From positions 1 to 64,000 of the forward strand of contig CAZLHI010000011.1 in the NCBI GenBank assembly GCA_964559435.1: a stretch of DNA of 64,000 bases, written 5' to 3'. Made by a program: the position numbers and the translations under genes. The stretch's first letter is position 1, and every line of letters starts with the position of its first letter. The notes below the pieces were generated by a model. The model was not told the origin of the DNA and did no database searches. It saw only the letters and a program-made list of their open reading frames with translations. The DNA comes from Hebobacterum sp964559435. Its GTDB lineage: Bacteria; Armatimonadota; Hebobacteria; Hebobacterales; Hebobacteraceae. Of this stretch, positions 27,456 to 35,091 are shown piece by piece.

Positions 27456-27936
27456 CCCGCCGCCTCGCACACATCCCCGCGGTTCCGATTCCAGGTGTAA
27501 CGGTCACATTGCCGTAGGACCGCTTGTGGCGGTCAGATCGGCGTAGAACCGCCCCAAAGCCACTCTCGGCGGTCAACCTAGCTCGCGGAGCGTGCAGGGT
27601 CTGTCAGCGGGGAGATCGTTCCACTTATGCTGAGGGCTGACTCAACGTCGTGGCCGGACAGAGCACAGGCAAGACGCTCCCTTCGCACCAGAGACCGCTA
27701 CAGCCGGTTCGATGCTCGGTCGATCCTGTCCGCTCCGCAAGCACTGCTAGTAGACCGCGAATCGCTCTCAGAACGGTTCCATGCCCGGTTGACCGCCACA
27801 GGAGGTTCGGTACCGCGGCCGCCGGAGCCCTGCCGACGGAGAGTGGATCGCTGCCCGATAGGAGCCAGCTACAACAAAGCCGAACTCGACCTGCGGCACC
27901 CTTCAGGGCACCGATGAGTATTTGCGGATTACAGTC
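27456..27936. other. Long intergenic region with short repeated motif
   Basis: No gene is convincing here; the open frames lack ribosome sites and homology. The octamer GGCGGTCA occurs at 27528-27535 and again 40 bases later at 27568-27575, with a related AACGGTCA at 27499-27506 and the inverted TGACCGCC near 27790. GACCGC-TTGT-GGCGGTC near 27518-27534 can form a small hairpin. Confidence 0.4.
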
Positions 27937-27964
27937 TTGACAGACGCTCTATTTCGGGTATAAT
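27937..27964 (+). promoter_or_regulatory. Consensus sigma70 promoter of the PadR gene
   Basis: TTGACA (27937-27942) and TATAAT (27959-27964) are both perfect hexamers, separated by 16 bases. The palindrome at 27970 begins five bases after the -10, where a repressor would cover the start point. Confidence 0.85.
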
Positions 27965-27969
27965 GTAGG

Positions 27970-27980
27970 TGTAACCTGCA
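27970..27980. promoter_or_regulatory. TGTAA-N-TTACA-type palindrome, PadR gene
   Basis: TGTAACCTGCA followed by GGTA is a near match to the TGTAA-N-TTACA palindrome seen intact at 28478 and 32800. It overlaps the expected transcription start, which suggests autoregulation. Confidence 0.55.
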
Positions 27981-27990
27981 GGTATGACTT

Positions 27991-28422
27991 ATGCGAAAGC
28001 GACACAGGCACTGTCATAGGGGAGGCAGAGACGGCGGACCGTGCTCCTGCGAGATGGGCAATCTCTATCGGTTCTGCGAGCCGATCGTGCTTCTGACCCT
28101 CGCCAAGCTCGGCACTGCCCATGGATACCAGATAGCGGCCGAGGCCGAGCCATACACGGTCACCCACGCCGGCCTGGACGGCGCCGCCATCTACAGGACG
28201 CTGCGGCGGCTGGAGTCGACCAAGTGCGTGACTTCCAGTTGGGACACCGGCGGGGGCGGCCCGGCGCGAAGGCTGTACACTCTCACCCCGCGCGGCCTCG
28301 AGCACCTCGCCGAGTGGAGTGCGGTCATGGAGGCAATCGCCTCCTCTGTAGATGAGCTGGCGAAGGAGAGCCGCAAAGTTCTCGCCGCCGGGAACAAGAC
28401 GGCGGCCAAGACCAACGCCTGA
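27991..28422 (+). CDS. PadR-family transcriptional regulator with His/Cys-rich N-terminus
   Basis: The 143-residue protein has the PadR winged-helix pattern: FCEPIVLLTLAKLGTAHGYQI, then AAIYRTLRRLES for recognition, and RRLYTLTPRGLEHLAEW for the wing. Unusually, the first 25 residues are rich in His and Cys (RHRHCHRGG, then PCSCEMG), which could bind a metal. The ATG has no strong ribosome site and lies only about 20 bases from the predicted start of transcription. Its neighbours are iron-sulfur and metal-transport genes. A metal-responsive repressor acting on the TGTAA-N-TTACA sites is the simplest model, but it is unproven. Confidence 0.85.
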   Translation: MRKRHRHCHRGGRDGGPCSCEMGNLYRFCEPIVLLTLAKLGTAHGYQIAAEAEPYTVTHAGLDGAAIYRTLRRLESTKCVTSSWDTGGGGPARRLYTLTPRGLEHLAEWSAVMEAIASSVDELAKESRKVLAAGNKTAAKTNA

Positions 28423-28477
28423 GTAGGGGACCCTTTTGAGTGCGATCAAACGTGCGTTGAAGCTTCGAGCGTCGATG

Positions 28478-28488
28478 TGTAAATTACA
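28478..28488. promoter_or_regulatory. TGTAA-N-TTACA palindrome, NifX-like operon
   Basis: TGTAAATTACA is a perfect 11-base palindrome around a central A, followed by GGTA as at 27981. It lies about 90 bases before the NifX-like gene at 28580. Confidence 0.6.
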
Positions 28489-28579
28489 GGTAGAGGTCCA
28501 TTGCAGTGTCGGCAGCCAGGTTCGACCCACGCGGCGCCGGCTACGGCTTCACCGCATGAACAAAGCAGAGGAGCGAGCG

Positions 28580-28909
28580 ATGCGAGTTGCGATATCTACC
28601 GACGGGCAGATGGTGGCACCGCACTTCGGACGCTGTGAGGCCTACACGATCGTCGACCTCGAAGATGGTCAGGTGAAACGACAGGAACGCCTGCCCAACC
28701 CCGGACACCACCCAGGCTTCCTGCCCGGTTACTTGGCCCAGCAGCTGGTGAGAGGCATTGTGGCCGGGGGCATGGGACACCGCGCCCAGATGCTGTTCGA
28801 CGAGCATGACATCCAGACGATCGTGGGAGTCACCGGCACGGTCGTGGACGCGGCGGCGGCCCTTGCCCAAGGAACGCTCGAGGGTGGCGAGAGCCTATGC
28901 GAGCACTGA
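28580..28909 (+). CDS. NifX/NifB-type dinitrogenase iron-molybdenum cofactor domain protein
   Basis: The 109-residue single-domain protein starts MRVAISTDGQMVAPHFGRCE, the typical opening of the FeMo-cofactor biosynthesis domain family, and ends with VGVTGTVVDAAAAL. Stand-alone members bind iron-sulfur or iron-molybdenum clusters and occur widely outside nitrogen fixers. GAGGAGCGAGCG precedes the ATG, which I prefer to longer upstream frames. It opens a run with DUF5320, a second NifX-like gene and two MinD-type ferredoxin ATPases. That set is commonly linked to metal-cluster handling in anaerobes. Confidence 0.88.
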   Translation: MRVAISTDGQMVAPHFGRCEAYTIVDLEDGQVKRQERLPNPGHHPGFLPGYLAQQLVRGIVAGGMGHRAQMLFDEHDIQTIVGVTGTVVDAAAALAQGTLEGGESLCEH

Positions 28910-28989
28910 TGGATACTCTGGGCGACAGTGAGCAGCGCAGAGCCGCGCTGCCCTGCAACGCACATCCCGAACAGAAGGAGGACTGAGAG

Positions 28990-29388
28990 ATGCCACGTGG
29001 TGACGGAACCGGCCCAGCAGGACTGGGCCCAATGACTGGTAGAGGTGCAGGCTACTGCGCCGGATATCCCGTGCCGGGATTCATGAACCCCGGCGGCGGC
29101 CGAGGCCTGGGCATGGCCTGGGGCCGCGGCGGCGGCTGGGGCATGGGTATGGCCTGGCGTCGCGGCTGGGGCCGAGGCGGCGGAGGTCGCGGCCCTGGCG
29201 GTTGGGGCCGAGGCTGGGGTTTCCAACCCGGCCCCTACCCCGCAGCGTACGGGCCGCCCCCGGCAGACCTCGCTCCGCCGTCTGCCGAAGATGAGCTGGA
29301 GATGCTCCGGGAGCAGGCGGACTGGCTCAAGGAGCAGATGGACTCCATCAGCGCGCGCATCCAGGAACTCGAACAGAAGCAGGAATAG
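28990..29388 (+). CDS. DUF5320-type Gly-rich protein with C-terminal coiled coil
   Basis: The 132-residue protein begins MPRGDGTGPAGLGPMTGRGA, the signature start of DUF5320 proteins. A long Gly-Arg-Trp-rich centre follows, and the C-terminus from about residue 98 (DELEMLREQADWLKEQMDSI) predicts a coiled coil. Function is unknown; genes of this type regularly sit beside NifX-like proteins and MinD-type ferredoxin ATPases. AGAAGGAGG precedes the ATG. The GC-rich simple-sequence centre explains the many false frames overlapping it. Confidence 0.85.
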   Translation: MPRGDGTGPAGLGPMTGRGAGYCAGYPVPGFMNPGGGRGLGMAWGRGGGWGMGMAWRRGWGRGGGGRGPGGWGRGWGFQPGPYPAAYGPPPADLAPPSAEDELEMLREQADWLKEQMDSISARIQELEQKQE

Positions 29389-29606
29389 CGCGCCACGACT
29401 GCGCGCCGGAGGCAGGCAGCCCCGGTGTGCTGACCAGTAGTGAGAGAGCAATCACACTGGCGCAAAGGACGGCGGTCGGGGGGTGTCGCCAATAGGGCTC
29501 GCGGCGCAAGAATCCGTGCCGGTGGGTCCTCAGCCCATCCCGGCCCGGCATCGTCCCGGCCGCCGTCAGCAGTGGTTCTGAGCGCATGAGAGAGGGAGGC
29601 AGTGCT

Positions 29607-29996
29607 ATGAAGGTAGCGGTGACCAGCGTCGGTGCGAGCCTCGACGACCAGGTGGACCCGCGCTTCGGCAGGGCTCAGTATCTGCTCATCGTCGATGCCG
29701 ACAGCCTGGAGTTCGAGGCCGTCGAGAATGCGAACGCCGCGGCCGGAGGTGGAGCCGGGATCCAGACGGCACAGATGGTGGCCGGCAAGGGAGTCGAGGC
29801 CATCCTCACGGGCAACTGCGGCCCGAACGCGTTCCAAATCCTGAGCGCGGCCGATATCAAGGCCTACGTCGGGCTAACAGGAACTGCACGGGAGGCAATC
29901 GAGTCGCTCAAGCGAGGCGAGCTGGCCCCGGTCAGCGGCCCGTCCGTACCCGGCCATTTCGGGCTCGGCGGTGACAGCCCGAGACGGGAATCCTGA
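29607..29996 (+). CDS. NifX/NifB-type cofactor domain protein (second copy)
   Basis: The 129-residue protein starts MKVAVTSVGASLDDQVDPRFGRA and contains AAGGGAGIQTAQMVAGKGVEA, placing it in the same FeMo-cofactor domain family as the 28580 gene but in the longer-loop subgroup with a DPRFGRA motif. The two are distant, not recent duplicates. The ATG at 29607 follows AGAGGGAGG. It is probably part of the same transcription unit. About 215 bases before it hold no gene. Confidence 0.88.
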   Translation: MKVAVTSVGASLDDQVDPRFGRAQYLLIVDADSLEFEAVENANAAAGGGAGIQTAQMVAGKGVEAILTGNCGPNAFQILSAADIKAYVGLTGTAREAIESLKRGELAPVSGPSVPGHFGLGGDSPRRES

Positions 29997-30006
29997 GAGC
30001 CGAGCG

Positions 30007-30087
30007 ATGGTCGGCGGGAACCGACTCATGGTTGACGACCTCGATGCACTCGATGGAAGCCCGGTCCTCGAGATCAAGTCGGGATAG
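30007..30087 (+). pseudogene. TrmO-like (UPF0066) C-terminal remnant
   Basis: A 26-residue frame reads GNRLMVDDLDALDGSPVLEI near its end. It closely resembles the C-terminal strand of TrmO-type tRNA methyltransferases (GNRL-x-V-x-G-LDA-x-DGTPVLDIKP). The preceding 120 residues of that family are absent; the NifX-like gene occupies the space. TrmO-like genes often neighbour this kind of cluster, so this may be the tail of a deleted member. It is short, so chance similarity cannot be excluded. Confidence 0.5.
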
Positions 30088-30119
30088 GATTGCGATTCAC
30101 ACCTGAGATATCCCCAAAC

Positions 30120-30968
30120 ATGAACATCGTCGTTGCCAGCGGAAAAGGAGGCACGGGCAAGACCACTGTGGCGGTCAGTCTCGCCCTGTCCCTCGGCGGC
30201 GTGCAGTTCGTGGACGCGGACGCCGAAGAGCCCAACGCTCATCTGTTTCTGCATCCCGACATCGAGAGAGCCATCCCGGTCGAGATGATGGTGCCGGAGG
30301 TCGATCTCTCTGCCTGCACCTTTTGCGGCAAATGCAGCGAGTTCTGCACCTTCAACGCGCTGGCGGTCGTCAAGCAGAAGGTGTTGGTCTTCCCCCAGCT
30401 CTGCCACGGGTGCACAGGTTGCGTCCATGTGTGTCCCGAGCAGGCGATCCGCCCCAAGGTGCGCCGGATCGGAGAAGTAGAGTTGGGCACGGCGCGAGGC
30501 ATGCGCTTCATCCAGGGGCGACTGAAGCCCTCCGAACCATCCGCCGTCCGGATAGTGCGACAGGAGTTCTCCCTCATCGATCCGGACCGCACGGCCGTGA
30601 TCGACGCCGCGCCGGGGACTACCTGCGCGGTCCAAGAGACGCTGCTGGCGGCCGACTTCTGTCTGCTCGTCACCGAGCCCACGCCCTTCGGACTCCACGA
30701 CCTGCGACTCGCCCTGGAGAGCGCGCCCGAGCTCGACGTGCCGACAGGCGTTGTCATCAACCGAAGTGGGCGCCGCGACGGCATGATCGAGGAGGAGTGT
30801 GCCGGGGTCAATGTGCCCGTCCTGCTGAAGATACCTTTCGACCGGAGGATCGCGGAGAGCTACTCGAGGGGAGAGCCACTCGCGGACGCCTTTCCCGAGT
30901 ATCGCTCGGCCTTCCGCCGTCTTCACTCCGACATAGAGAAGAGAGAAGCCCGGTGCCAGAACTCGTAG
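30120..30968 (+). CDS. MinD-superfamily P-loop ATPase with inserted ferredoxin domain (first)
   Basis: The 282-residue protein starts MNIVVASGKGGTGKTTVAVS with a deviant Walker A motif (KGGTGKT). It carries two [4Fe-4S] motifs, CTFCGKCSEFC near residue 66 and CHGCTGCVHVCP near residue 98, inserted in the ATPase fold. The later IDAAPGTTC and NRSG segments fit the family. Such paired ATPases are thought to insert or move iron-sulfur clusters or metals. The ATG at 30120 has only a weak ribosome site; a TTG at 30090 is an alternative. It overlaps the second copy by 16 bases, indicating coupling. Confidence 0.92.
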   Translation: MNIVVASGKGGTGKTTVAVSLALSLGGVQFVDADAEEPNAHLFLHPDIERAIPVEMMVPEVDLSACTFCGKCSEFCTFNALAVVKQKVLVFPQLCHGCTGCVHVCPEQAIRPKVRRIGEVELGTARGMRFIQGRLKPSEPSAVRIVRQEFSLIDPDRTAVIDAAPGTTCAVQETLLAADFCLLVTEPTPFGLHDLRLALESAPELDVPTGVVINRSGRRDGMIEEECAGVNVPVLLKIPFDRRIAESYSRGEPLADAFPEYRSAFRRLHSDIEKREARCQNS

Positions 30969-31819
30969 TCATCAGCGGTAAGGGCGGCACCGGCAAGACG
31001 ACCGTTCTCGGGTCCTTCGCCGTGATGGCGAAGAACAAAGTCCTCGCCGACGTAGACGTAGACGCGCCGAATCTGCATCTGCTGCTCGCGCCCGAGCGCG
31101 TGTCTGAGCGCGAGTACTCCGGGGCCAGCCTGGCCGTCGCGGCGGAAGAGAAGTGCGTTGAATGCGGGCGCTGTGAGGAGGTCTGCCAGTTCGCCGCCAT
31201 CAAGAATCACCGAGTGGATGGCCGCCGCTGCGAGGGCTGCGGGACCTGTGCCATCGTCTGTCCCGCCCAGGCCATCACCATGCAGCCACAGACAACGGGG
31301 CACGTCTACCTCAGCCAGACTCGGTACGGTCCGCTCGTTCACGCACACCTTCTCGCGGCCGCCGAGGCATCGGGCAAGCTGGTAGCCGAGGTGCGGAGGC
31401 TCGCGCAGGAAGCGGCGGCCGAGAACGGCGCGGATCTCATACTCACCGACGGATCGCCCGGCATCGGCTGTCCGGTCATCGCCTCCCTCACCGGCGTCGA
31501 CGCGGCGCTGGCCGTGACCGAACCCACGCCTTCCGGCCTGCACGACCTCGAAAGGGTCCTGCAGGTGGCGGCCCACTTCCGCGTGCCGACAGCGGTATGC
31601 GTGAACAAGTGGGACATCAACCCTGAACTGACAGAGGAGATCGAGCGCCTGGCCGAAGGGATGGGCGCCGACATTGTCGGGCGCCTGCCCTTCGATGAGG
31701 AGGTGGCCGAGGCGACGGCGGAAGGGGTGCCGCTGGTCGAGTGGGGGCGAGGTGAGGCCTCACGGGGGGTTCAAGCCGTGTGGGAGAAGATCACGTCAAA
31801 CGGAGTGCTGCCCATATGA
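30953..31819 (+). CDS. MinD-superfamily P-loop ATPase with inserted ferredoxin domain (second)
   Basis: The 288-residue protein begins at a GTG overlapping the upstream gene. It has ISGKGGTGKTTVLGSFAV, two clusters (CVECGRCEEVC near residue 62 and CEGCGTCAIVCP near residue 85), DGSPGIGCPV and a CVNKWD segment. It is a typical partner to the first copy, and the two probably form a heterodimer. Its stop overlaps the next ATG by four bases (ATGA), so translation of the DUF364-like protein is likely coupled. Confidence 0.93.
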   Translation: MPELVVISGKGGTGKTTVLGSFAVMAKNKVLADVDVDAPNLHLLLAPERVSEREYSGASLAVAAEEKCVECGRCEEVCQFAAIKNHRVDGRRCEGCGTCAIVCPAQAITMQPQTTGHVYLSQTRYGPLVHAHLLAAAEASGKLVAEVRRLAQEAAAENGADLILTDGSPGIGCPVIASLTGVDAALAVTEPTPSGLHDLERVLQVAAHFRVPTAVCVNKWDINPELTEEIERLAEGMGADIVGRLPFDEEVAEATAEGVPLVEWGRGEASRGVQAVWEKITSNGVLPI

Positions 31820-32747
31820 CCCGGCACAGCCCCGAGGAAACGAAGTCTCTGCTGGTCCGCGGTCGCCGGTCCTTCGCCGGTCTGGTCAAAGACGCCGGCC
31901 TTGCCGAAGCGGCCATCACCGTCACCGCTCGCACGCTCTCCACTGAAGAAGCCATCGGCAGGCCGGTCTACGACGACCTGCCCCTTCTGCGAGGAAGGGA
32001 GGTCATGATCGAGGCCGAGTTCCGAGGAGCGAAAGGACATGCTTTCACCAGCGCCCCCTCCTCGTGGAGCGGCACACTTAACGACCTGCTGGCTCTGCCG
32101 CTCGACCGCGCGCGGGAGCGCGCGCTGCTGAATGCGGCCATGAGCGCCGTGCTCCGCTCACTGGGGGCCATCGACAGAACCGTCCACTGTCGCAGTGAAG
32201 ACATCGCTCGCTGCGGGGCAGAGATGGCGGCTCGCCTTCGGCAGGAGTTCGGCCTCATCCCGGTCGGCCTGGTGGGCTATCAGCCCGGCCTCGCGGCAGG
32301 GCTTGTGGATCAGTTCGGGGCCGACGATGTTCGCATCACAGACTTGCTGCAGGAGAACGTCCGCCGCACCGTTCACGGCGTCGAGATATGGGACGGAGCA
32401 GTTCGGACGAAGGAGCTTGTGCGACGCAGCCAACTCATTCTCGCCACAGGCAGCACGGCTGCGAATGGCACCCTCGACCAGTTGGCCGAGCTGACCGCGA
32501 GCGTAGGTGTATCGTTCATCGTATACGGTGTCACCGCGGCGGCCGTGTGTCACCTGTGCGGGCTGAGAAGGCTCTGNNNNNNNNNNNNNNNNNNNNNNNN
32601 NNNNNNNNNNNNNNNNNNNNNNNNNNNNNNNNNNNNNNNNNNNNNNNNNNNNNNNNNNNNNNNNNNNNNNNNNNNNTATACGGTGTCACCGCGGCGGCCG
32701 TGTGTCACCTGTGCGGGCTGAGAAGGCTCTGCCTTCTGGCCCGTTGA
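31816..32747 (+). CDS. DUF364-like protein (putative heavy-metal chelation domain), split by an artefactual gap
   Basis: The readable part begins MTRHSPEETKSLLVRGRRSF, contains VGYQPGLAAGLVDQFGADDV and LILATGSTAANGTLDQL, and ends CHLCGLRRLCLLAR. The ATGSTxxNGTLD block and Rossmann-like layout fit the DUF364 family. A run of 100 Ns (32577-32676) interrupts it, flanked by an identical 55-base repeat. Removing the Ns and one repeat (155 bases) leaves 777 bases, exactly 259 codons with one stop, so the gene is almost certainly intact at 258 residues. It is the last gene of the cluster. Confidence 0.8.
32577..32676. other. Assembly gap of 100 Ns
   Basis: Exactly 100 Ns join two contig ends. The 55 bases before (32522-32576) and after (32677-32731) are identical, as expected when overlapping contig ends are scaffolded without being merged. 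Confidence 0.97.
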
Positions 32748-32766
32748 GGCCCTCGGGCCGCCTGAC

Positions 32767-32795
32767 TTGACGCCGCGGCCGCGGCGTCCTATAAT
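32767..32795 (+). promoter_or_regulatory. Sigma70 promoter with 20-base palindrome in the spacer
   Basis: TTGACG (32767-32772) and TATAAT (32790-32795) are separated by 17 bases. The spacer and -35 edge (32769-32788) form a perfect 20-base palindrome, GACGCCGCGG-CCGCGGCGTC. It could be a second operator or a cruciform. Confidence 0.8.
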
Positions 32796-32799
32796 CCAG

Positions 32800-32810
32800 T
32801 GTAAGTTACA
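32800..32810. promoter_or_regulatory. TGTAA-N-TTACA palindrome, ZnuB-like gene
   Basis: TGTAAGTTACA is a perfect 11-base palindrome starting four bases after the TATAAT. This is the same placement as the palindrome at the PadR promoter. Confidence 0.65.
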
Positions 32811-32927
32811 TGCTGCTGCAACCTGTAGGCAGCGGAGTGTCCACGCTCGTGCACGCGCAGCATGGGGGGAGGCGGCCGGCATGTACGGGGCCTCCCCTGC
32901 CGGTCTCATCGAGACGTGAGGCAAGCT

Positions 32928-34271
32928 ATGAACTTCTCGGAAGCTCTCGTCTTCATGCTGCCGTCCTTCTGTCTCTGCGTGCTGATGGTCGGCATCCTGT
33001 CCTACCTCGGCATACATGTCATCAAGCGTGAGATCATATTCGTTGATCTGGCTCTCGCGCAGATCGCGGCCCTCGGGGCGCTCATCGCCTTCCTCTTCGG
33101 CATCCCGCTGCACACCCAGGCCTCCTACTGGTTCTCGGTCGCCCTGACCGCGGTCGCGGCGGCCGTCTTCACGCTGTCCAGGACCAGGGAGAGCCGCGTC
33201 CCTCAGGAGGCCGTGATCGGTCTCGTCTACGCCATCGCGGCCGCGACCGCCATCGTCCTCATCGACACCGCGCCCCACGGCGCCGAGCACGTCAAGGACA
33301 TATTCACGGGGTCGATACTGTGGGTGACCTGGCCCACCGTCGCGCTGGTCGCGGCCGTCTACGCGGTCGTGGGCATCTTCCACTTCCTGTGTCGTCGGCA
33401 GTTCCTCCTCATCTCGGAGGATGTGGCTGCGGCGCGAGCGCGGGGCCTCGAGGTCCGCCTCTGGGATTTCCTCTTCTACATATCCTTCGGCTTCGTGATA
33501 ACCGTGTCCGTGGGCAGCGCGGGGGTGCTGCTTGTGTTCGTGCTTCTCGTCGCCCCGGCCGTCATGGCCGTCACGATCACTGACCGGTTGATCTACCAAC
33601 TGCTGTTCGGTTGGATTCTCGGTGTGGCCGCGACGATCGCAGGGCTCATGGCTTCCTACCTCGCGAATCTTCCCACCGGCCCGCTCGTGATCGCCGCCTA
33701 CGCGATCGCCTTAGTGCTCGTATCCGCTTTGGTCTACGTGATCTGCTCGGCCGATCGAGTCGGCGCCATCAAGAGGACCGCCGCGGTGACCGGCGGCTTC
33801 GTCGTCTGCTCCGCCCTGCTGTTCTTCGCCGGGCGCGGCATCGGGTCTCGCTTCGGCGGACATCCCCACCACCACGGCCACGGCACGGCCCCCATCCATG
33901 GACACGAGTACGACGCTGTCGGCGACGCGCACGGAAGCGACATCCGACGGGAGGCAGGGGAGGCAGGCGCCGGTGCAATCGGCCAGGCCGAAGACATCGC
34001 CCGGCTGCAGCAGCTCTTCGAGCACTCCGATGACCCGGGAGAGCGCTCGGACATCGTCTGTGAGGCGCTTCGGGACGACCCCAAGGCCGGGGCGGCCCTC
34101 GCCCTAAGATGCCTCGCCACCGATCTACCGCTGTTCTTCGCACAGATCGTCGTGGAGGCGCTCGACGCCGCGCTCGTCCAGCCCAGCGGCTTCGATGTCG
34201 AGCAGCCTTTCACCGCGCCCGCGAACCAAGCTGCTGCCCAGCGCGTCCGCGCCCAGTTCGACCTCCGCTGA
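32928..34271 (+). CDS. ABC-3-type metal (Zn/Mn) permease with His-rich C-terminal extension
   Basis: The 447-residue protein has an N-terminal ZnuB/MntB-like permease of about 290 residues with eight or so hydrophobic segments, including LSYLGIHVIKREIIFVDLAL and GSAGVLLVFVLLVAPAVMAV. It then adds about 130 residues. These begin with a metal-binding run (HPHHHGHGTAPIHGHEYD) and continue as a helical, HEAT-like region rich in Ala, Asp and Glu. Normal family members end near residue 280. No ATPase or substrate-binding partner is encoded nearby, so it must use one from elsewhere. GAGG precedes the ATG. The TGTAA-N-TTACA operator suggests metal-dependent control by the PadR protein. Confidence 0.87.
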   Translation: MNFSEALVFMLPSFCLCVLMVGILSYLGIHVIKREIIFVDLALAQIAALGALIAFLFGIPLHTQASYWFSVALTAVAAAVFTLSRTRESRVPQEAVIGLVYAIAAATAIVLIDTAPHGAEHVKDIFTGSILWVTWPTVALVAAVYAVVGIFHFLCRRQFLLISEDVAAARARGLEVRLWDFLFYISFGFVITVSVGSAGVLLVFVLLVAPAVMAVTITDRLIYQLLFGWILGVAATIAGLMASYLANLPTGPLVIAAYAIALVLVSALVYVICSADRVGAIKRTAAVTGGFVVCSALLFFAGRGIGSRFGGHPHHHGHGTAPIHGHEYDAVGDAHGSDIRREAGEAGAGAIGQAEDIARLQQLFEHSDDPGERSDIVCEALRDDPKAGAALALRCLATDLPLFFAQIVVEALDAALVQPSGFDVEQPFTAPANQAAAQRVRAQFDLR

Positions 34272-34371
34272 AAGGCGCTAGTGTCGGCCCGTATCCTGCC
34301 AGGCAGGACCTACCACACCTCCGGGGCCTCGCCGTTCACAGAATCTTCGCACTTGATTCCGAGTTCTGTGC

Positions 34372-34400
34372 TTGACGAACTGCTACGGCATGGTACGATA
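34372..34400 (+). promoter_or_regulatory. Promoter of the HTH-thioredoxin operon with inverted repeat
   Basis: TTGACG is followed after 17 bases by TACGAT. The -10 forms the left arm of an inverted repeat, TACGA-N6-TCGTA (about 34395-34410), a likely operator for the MerR-like protein encoded just downstream. Confidence 0.6.
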
Positions 34401-34432
34401 AGTGTCGTAACAAGTCGGAAAGGACGGAGGGC

Positions 34433-35071
34433 ATGATGGCTGATGCTGAGTTCATTACGCTCAAGGAGGCGGCCGCCGAACTCCGCCTCAGCGTGTCGAC
34501 CCTGAAGCGCTACATCTACTCCGGGCAACTCAAAAGCTACCGCACCCCCGGCGGGCGCCACCGCGTGCGGCGCGCGGACCTGGCGGCCCTGCTCGGAGCG
34601 GCCCCGGCCGCGTCAGTTGCTGAGTCTACTGCGCTGGCGCGCCTGGACGACTTCGCCGAGTCCGTCGCCGCCCGGATCGACCGCGCCCTCCAGCGCCGCA
34701 TCTCACGTCTGGAGTCCGACGTGGAGCGTCTGGAATGCAGCCTCGACGCCATCACCGCCGCGCTGCGCCGCGCGGCAACGCAGACGTCTGAGCCGGCACG
34801 CCGGGAGGCGTTGCCCGGGGGCCTGGACATCAAGGTCCTTGGACCTGGCTGTCGCGCCTGCGATCAGCTCGCAGCGCTCGTCGTCGAGATCGCCCGGGCT
34901 GTCGGCCTGGAGAGCGATGCCATCAGCCGAGTGAGGGAGGTGGAGGAGATCGCCGAGTACGGCCCCACCCCTATGCCGGCGCTCATCATCAACAACGAAC
35001 TCGTGGCGGCCGGACGCCCGCCCACCGAGTCGCGCCTGACCGAACTGCTCCAGCGCTACCGACCGAACTAG
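34433..35071 (+). CDS. MerR/excisionase-type HTH fused to a thioredoxin-like CxxC domain
   Basis: The 212-residue protein has three parts. Residues 5-60 form a helix-turn-helix (ITLKEAAAELRLSVSTLKRY, then TPGGRHRVRRADL). Residues 75-115 are a coiled coil. Residues 130-210 match the small thioredoxin_3 domain, with GPGCRACDQLAALVVEIA carrying a redox-active CRAC pair and TPMPALIINNELV providing the cis-proline. DNA binding joined to a thiol-disulfide sensor suggests a redox or metal-oxyanion switch. It heads the ABC-transporter operon and an inverted repeat lies at its promoter, so autoregulation is likely. I know no characterised protein with this exact architecture. Confidence 0.8.
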   Translation: MMADAEFITLKEAAAELRLSVSTLKRYIYSGQLKSYRTPGGRHRVRRADLAALLGAAPAASVAESTALARLDDFAESVAARIDRALQRRISRLESDVERLECSLDAITAALRRAATQTSEPARREALPGGLDIKVLGPGCRACDQLAALVVEIARAVGLESDAISRVREVEEIAEYGPTPMPALIINNELVAAGRPPTESRLTELLQRYRPN

Positions 35072-35091
35072 TTGCCTGCGGAGAGCCACCC

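Noticed and set aside
27456..27936. CRISPR array or direct-repeat array
   Set aside because: Repeats are only eight bases and irregular. No unit of repeat-plus-spacer size recurs here or elsewhere in the window.
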